DNA from: Hymenobacter siberiensis
Lineage (GTDB): Bacteria; Bacteroidota; Bacteroidia; Cytophagales; Hymenobacteraceae
Reading direction: 5' to 3'
NCBI RefSeq assembly: GCF_018967845.1
Contig: NZ_JAHLZZ010000001.1
Span: 2,418,001-2,482,000 of the forward strand
DNA length: 64,000 nt
Shown: positions 61,232-64,000 of the stretch, piece after piece
How the letters are laid out: each line of letters starts with the position of its first letter
How positions within the stretch are numbered: position 1 is the stretch's first letter
Position numbers and translations under genes: made by a program
Notes under the pieces: model-generated
The model's database searches: none
Told to the model about the DNA's origin: nothing
Seen by the model: only the letters and a program-made list of their open reading frames with translations

Positions 61232-62197
61232 ATGCTTCTTTTCCAATCTTTTCGACATTACTGTTTTTTAGGGCTCATTGCTTTGAGTTGCTTGAGTAGT
61301 TCGTGTAACTCAGAATCAAACCAAGCCGAGAAGGCGAAGCAGCCACAAACTTCTACAAGGGCTAAACCTAAAATGGTTTACAAGCCGACTGGTCCCGACA
61401 AAGCAGTTTATGATTTATTGCCTGTTAGTGGGGACACGCTTATTGCGGTAAAATGGCACGGCGGCTTAGCCCTCACGACGGACGCAGGTTTGCATTGGCA
61501 AAGCCTGCACGACCAACCACAGAAGCATGATTTTTTATACATCAAATACCTGACTATTGACCAGCACCATGTTTTGTGGGGACTGGATAGTTGGGTTGGT
61601 ATTCACGAACCCGCCTACTCACGCCTTGCTTATTCTGCTGATTTTGGGAAAACGTGGAAGAACATAGAATTTGATACGCATAAATTCTTTCCGTATGAAT
61701 TCAACTCACTGCCGGGTGAACCACTACAGGTAATAGCTTATGATGGAAAAGTGCATCAGATGCGCGACCGAATAGGTAAGAATTGGGGTGTTGTCGATGA
61801 AATACCTGAATTAAATCATTCTGTAAACGATACAATTGGGATTGATTCTTATTTTTCAGGAGGGCGATATAAGTTTTACAGTGGCGGGCAACTATTTTCT
61901 AGAATTGGAACCGGCTGGAAGCTTCTTACAACGGTTGGCTTCATTAATGAGGTTAGCGATGTCTGTGCTTGCGGTGGTAACACATATCTGGCAGGCTCAA
62001 ACAATGCAGTCTTCCCTACTACAGAGTATCTGCTGCGTGTGAGACATGGCAAAGTGGTTGATACCACGATACTCACAAGTGAAAGCCAATATATTGAGCC
62101 AAAAAACCTTTTGTGTGATAATAAAGGTAGGCTTTGGCTATACAATTTCAGAGGAATTTGGCAAAAATCAGGTGACAAGTTGCTTAAGCGTTATTAG
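61232..62197 (+). CDS. Beta-propeller-like lipoprotein
   Basis: The 321-residue protein has a lipobox signal (LIALSCLSSSCNSE) and repeated motifs of BNR/sortilin-like propellers: LALTTDAGLHWQSLHDQP near residue 80 and LAYSADFGKTWKNIEF near 133, each with the D/G..W pattern. It is probably surface- or periplasm-facing. Lower GC than the neighbours. TACATTCG (one base off the -7 consensus) ends 5 nt before the ATG. Confidence 0.75.
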   Translation: MLLFQSFRHYCFLGLIALSCLSSSCNSESNQAEKAKQPQTSTRAKPKMVYKPTGPDKAVYDLLPVSGDTLIAVKWHGGLALTTDAGLHWQSLHDQPQKHDFLYIKYLTIDQHHVLWGLDSWVGIHEPAYSRLAYSADFGKTWKNIEFDTHKFFPYEFNSLPGEPLQVIAYDGKVHQMRDRIGKNWGVVDEIPELNHSVNDTIGIDSYFSGGRYKFYSGGQLFSRIGTGWKLLTTVGFINEVSDVCACGGNTYLAGSNNAVFPTTEYLLRVRHGKVVDTTILTSESQYIEPKNLLCDNKGRLWLYNFRGIWQKSGDKLLKRY

Positions 62198-62202
62198 CAA
62201 CT

Positions 62203-62253
62203 GCCGCCCCTACCAGCGGCCTCTGACACGCCCCGTCGCGGCGGGGGCGGAGG
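62203..62253 (+). repeat. Direct repeat, left copy flanking higBA
   Basis: Starts GCCGCCCCTACCAGCGGC and ends with CCCCGTCGCGGCGGGGGCGG. The same about 50-bp sequence, with few changes, recurs at 63025-63074 in the same orientation beyond the toxin-antitoxin genes. Each contains the small hairpin CCCCGTCGCGGCGGGG. Confidence 0.75.
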
Positions 62254-62344
62254 GGCAGCGGGAACGATGCAACCGCGCTTTGTTGGCCAGCCGCAAACTG
62301 TTAGCTTCGCAGAAACGTTAGAGAATTACAAAATATGTAATCGT

Positions 62345-62638
62345 ATGGTGGTGCTGGCTAAATCGGCGGTGAAGGAAGCGGCCATTCGGTACCCTGGCTG
62401 CGCCAGGGCGCTGAACGAGTGGTACGACGTGACCCGCGCCGCCAGCTGGAAGGATTTTCTGGCCGTGAAGCAGACGTATCGGAATACCGACTACGTGGCC
62501 CCTGACCGGCTGGTATTTGACGTGTGCGGCAACCGCCTGCGGGTGATTACGCTGGTGCATTTCAGCACCCGCACGCTGTACATCCTGTTCATCGGCACGC
62601 ACGCCGACTACGATAAACTCGACGTGAGCGCACTTTAA
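62345..62638 (+). CDS. higB: HigB-type mRNA interferase toxin
   Basis: The 97-residue protein fits the HigB/RelE-like toxin family: VVLAKSAVKEAAIRYPGCAR, YRNTDYVAPDRLVFDVCGNR and VHFSTRTLYILFIGTHADYD. Such toxins cut mRNA on the ribosome. The antitoxin gene follows after 19 nt, toxin first as in higBA loci. MVVLAKSAV at 62345 is taken as start because the upstream part of the frame lies in the repeat region. Confidence 0.88.
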   Translation: MVVLAKSAVKEAAIRYPGCARALNEWYDVTRAASWKDFLAVKQTYRNTDYVAPDRLVFDVCGNRLRVITLVHFSTRTLYILFIGTHADYDKLDVSAL

Positions 62639-62657
62639 TCTTATAAACCTTCTTGCT

Positions 62658-63008
62658 ATGACTATTCGCACCGCCACTGAATACCAAGCCGCGCTGCTGG
62701 AACTGAAGCGGCTTATTACCACGGCTCCCGAGGGCGACGCGGCCATTGCGACCCTGGCCGGAGCCATTGACGACTACGAAATTCGGGCTGGCCACGGCCC
62801 AGTGCGGCCTGATACGCTCATCGGCCGGCTGGAAATAGAGATGTTCAACCGCCAGCTCAACCGCAAGCAGATGGCCGAGCTGCTAGGCATCCCCGCCAGC
62901 CGGTTCAGCGACTTGCTCAATGGCAAAACCAGCGTGACCATGAGTCTGGCCAAGAAGCTTCATAAGACGCTGAATATTCCGGCCGATTTTATTCTGGAGG
63001 CGGCTTAG
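62658..63008 (+). CDS. higA: HigA-type antitoxin with helix-turn-helix
   Basis: The 116-residue protein has a C-terminal XRE-like helix-turn-helix (LNRKQMAELLGIPASRFSDL then LNGKTSVTMSLAKKL) and an N-terminal helical part that should bind the toxin. HigA antitoxins repress their own operon. Paired with the HigB gene just upstream. Confidence 0.9.
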   Translation: MTIRTATEYQAALLELKRLITTAPEGDAAIATLAGAIDDYEIRAGHGPVRPDTLIGRLEIEMFNRQLNRKQMAELLGIPASRFSDLLNGKTSVTMSLAKKLHKTLNIPADFILEAA

Positions 63009-63024
63009 GCTTAGCTATTGTGCC

Positions 63025-63074
63025 GCCGCCCCTCCCGCCGCACCCGACACTCCCCGTCGCGGCGGGGGCGCAGG
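63025..63074 (+). repeat. Direct repeat, right copy flanking higBA
   Basis: GCCGCCCCTCCCGCCGCACC and then CCCCGTCGCGGCGGGGGCGC; matches the left copy at 62203-62253 at about 85 percent by eye. Confidence 0.75.
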
Positions 63075-63098
63075 ATAAGCTTCATAGTTTCAGTCAAT

Positions 63099-63138
63099 GT
63101 AAAAGGTCCGTTTCCAGGGGTAGAAACGGGCCTTTTCT
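63099..63138 (+). terminator. Terminator after higBA
   Basis: AAAAGGTCCGTTTC pairs with GAAACGGGCCTTTT (one mismatch), loop about 8 nt, ending in TTTT. Confidence 0.75.
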
Positions 63139-63165
63139 GCTGGGTCGTTCTGGCGGTGCGCTTTA

Positions 63166-63250
63166 CCCCCGGCCCCTCTCCGAAAAGGCGAGGGGAGCCT
63201 GACGATGCTCCCGAACGCTCCCCCTCTCCTTTTCGGAGAGGGGGCCGGGG
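63166..63250. repeat. GC-rich palindrome
   Basis: CCCCCGGCCCCTCTCCGAAA and AGG (63166-63188) pairs with 63228-63250 with one mismatch; an inner GAGGGGAGC/GCTCCCC pairing extends the fold. It lies 26 nt before the S9 peptidase stop. Confidence 0.8.
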
Positions 63251-63275
63251 GGGGGGAGGCGAACGTTCGCACCGC

Positions 63276-64000
63276 CTACAACCCGGTTCCCTTCGAGGTT
63301 TCCAAACCCCAGTTGCGGCCTTTTTCCACGGCGGGTACGCCGGTGCTAAGCCACACGGGGGCGGGTTGGCCTTTGAGGTAGTGGTCGAAGAACTGCAGCT
63401 CGCGGATGGAAATATCCTTGCGGTTTTCGCGCTTCACCAGGTTGTGGGCTTCGCCGTTGTACTGCAGCAGCCACACGGGCTTGCCCAGGCGGCGCAGGTC
63501 GGTGAACATTTCGATGCCCTGGTACCACGGCACGGCCCCGTCGGCGTCGTTCGACATGATGACCACGGGCGTCTGCACTTTGGGCAGCGAAAACAGCGGC
63601 GAGTTGCGGATGTAGAGCTCGGGCTTTTCCCATAGGGTGCCGCCGATGCGGCTCTGGGTGCGCTCGTACTGGAACTGCCGGCTCATGCCCGATTCCCAGC
63701 GGATGCCGCCGTAGGCCGAGGTCATGTTCACGACGGGCGCGCCCGCCCAGGCGGCGGCGTACATGTTGGTCTGGGTGATGAGGTAGGCCACCTGGTAGCC
63801 GCCCCAGCTCTGGCCCTGCAGGCCGAGGTGCGCGGCATCGACCCAGGTATTTTGCTTGAGCGCTTCCACGCCGGAGTTGATGTACTCCATGGCCGAAGGG
63901 CCGGGCTCGCCCACGGTGTAGCTGATGTCGGGTGTGAAAACGAGGTAGCCGTTGCTGGCAAACATGGCGACGTCGAGCCGCGAGGGCGTGGGCGCGGGCG
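63276..64000 (-). CDS. S9 family (prolyl oligopeptidase-like) peptidase, 3' part
   Basis: About 241 C-terminal residues are visible; the frame is open to the window end. The catalytic triad is present: the Ser in LQGQSWGGYQVAYL, the Asp in MSNDADGAVPWYQG and the His in YNGEAHNLVK. This is the alpha/beta hydrolase half of an S9 peptidase (DPP/acylaminoacyl type); the N-terminal propeller lies outside the window. It likely acts on peptides in the periplasm or outside. Confidence 0.88.
   Translation of the reverse strand, partial: PAPTPSRLDVAMFASNGYLVFTPDISYTVGEPGPSAMEYINSGVEALKQNTWVDAAHLGLQGQSWGGYQVAYLITQTNMYAAAWAGAPVVNMTSAYGGIRWESGMSRQFQYERTQSRIGGTLWEKPELYIRNSPLFSLPKVQTPVVIMSNDADGAVPWYQGIEMFTDLRRLGKPVWLLQYNGEAHNLVKRENRKDISIRELQFFDHYLKGQPAPVWLSTGVPAVEKGRNWGLETSKGTGL

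Overview
The window looks like a chromosome segment of a GC-rich member of the Bacteroidota, most likely Hymenobacter or a close relative (Cytophagales). The reasons are the gene content (type IX secretion plug protein and a T9SS-sorted protein, TonB receptor plus DUF4249 partner, DUF3822 next to coaD, DUF4296, DUF1573, Bat/DUF58 genes, menaquinone MenC), Bacteroidota-type promoters (TAnnTTTG) and frequent Lys/Ala/Pro-rich small proteins. No rRNA, tRNA, CRISPR array or prophage was recognised.

Layout. 1-2.8 kb: end of an unknown gene, the T9SS plug lipoprotein and a beta-carbonic anhydrase. 2.9-6.1 kb: an AT-rich island unlike its surroundings. It holds small plus-strand genes, each followed by a long imperfect hairpin bounded by AAC and GTT, which I read as integron gene cassettes with attC-like sites and no integrase in view (a CALIN). 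An IS5-type insertion sequence has jumped into it. 6.1-13.5 kb: ABC-F ATPase, beta-propeller lipoprotein, large AsmA-like membrane protein, DinB-like protein, 2H phosphoesterase. 13.5-26.9 kb: housekeeping and repair genes (AlkA-type glycosylase, phosphoesterases, Na+/H+ antiporter, threonine aldolase, Nudix proteins, coaD, thioesterase, RecD/Pif1-like helicase, DUF1573, DUF423). 26.9-36.4 kb: aspartyl protease, menC, KGG stress protein, an ergothioneine-type cluster (egtB, egtD, PLP enzyme), MATE pump, DUF922 protease. 36.5-44.7 kb: csaA, a partial Bat operon (DUF58, membrane protein, BatA), PLPBP, acyltransferase, alpha/beta hydrolase, phasin-like protein. 44.8-52.4 kb: UbiB-like kinase, a large secreted-protein gene broken by an in-frame amber codon, TonB receptor and DUF4249 lipoprotein. 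52.4-64 kb: repeat cluster, phosphosugar mutase, T9SS-sorted protein, HPPD, a second ABC-F protein, a HigBA toxin-antitoxin pair between direct repeats, and the end of an S9 peptidase.

Two patterns run through the whole window. First, at least ten copies of a dispersed palindrome (conserved core GAAGCATCT, arms 25-52 bp, loop about 25-50 nt) sit in gene gaps; one copy apparently supplies the start codon and signal-peptide n-region of a Bat-operon protein. Other palindromic families and MITE-like elements with about 20-bp terminal repeats are layered on top. Second, many start codons lie only 4-6 nt after a TAnnTTTG-like -7 box, which predicts leaderless or nearly leaderless mRNAs. Several reading frames are cut by in-frame stop codons without a frameshift, so part of the gene set is either decaying or affected by sequence error.
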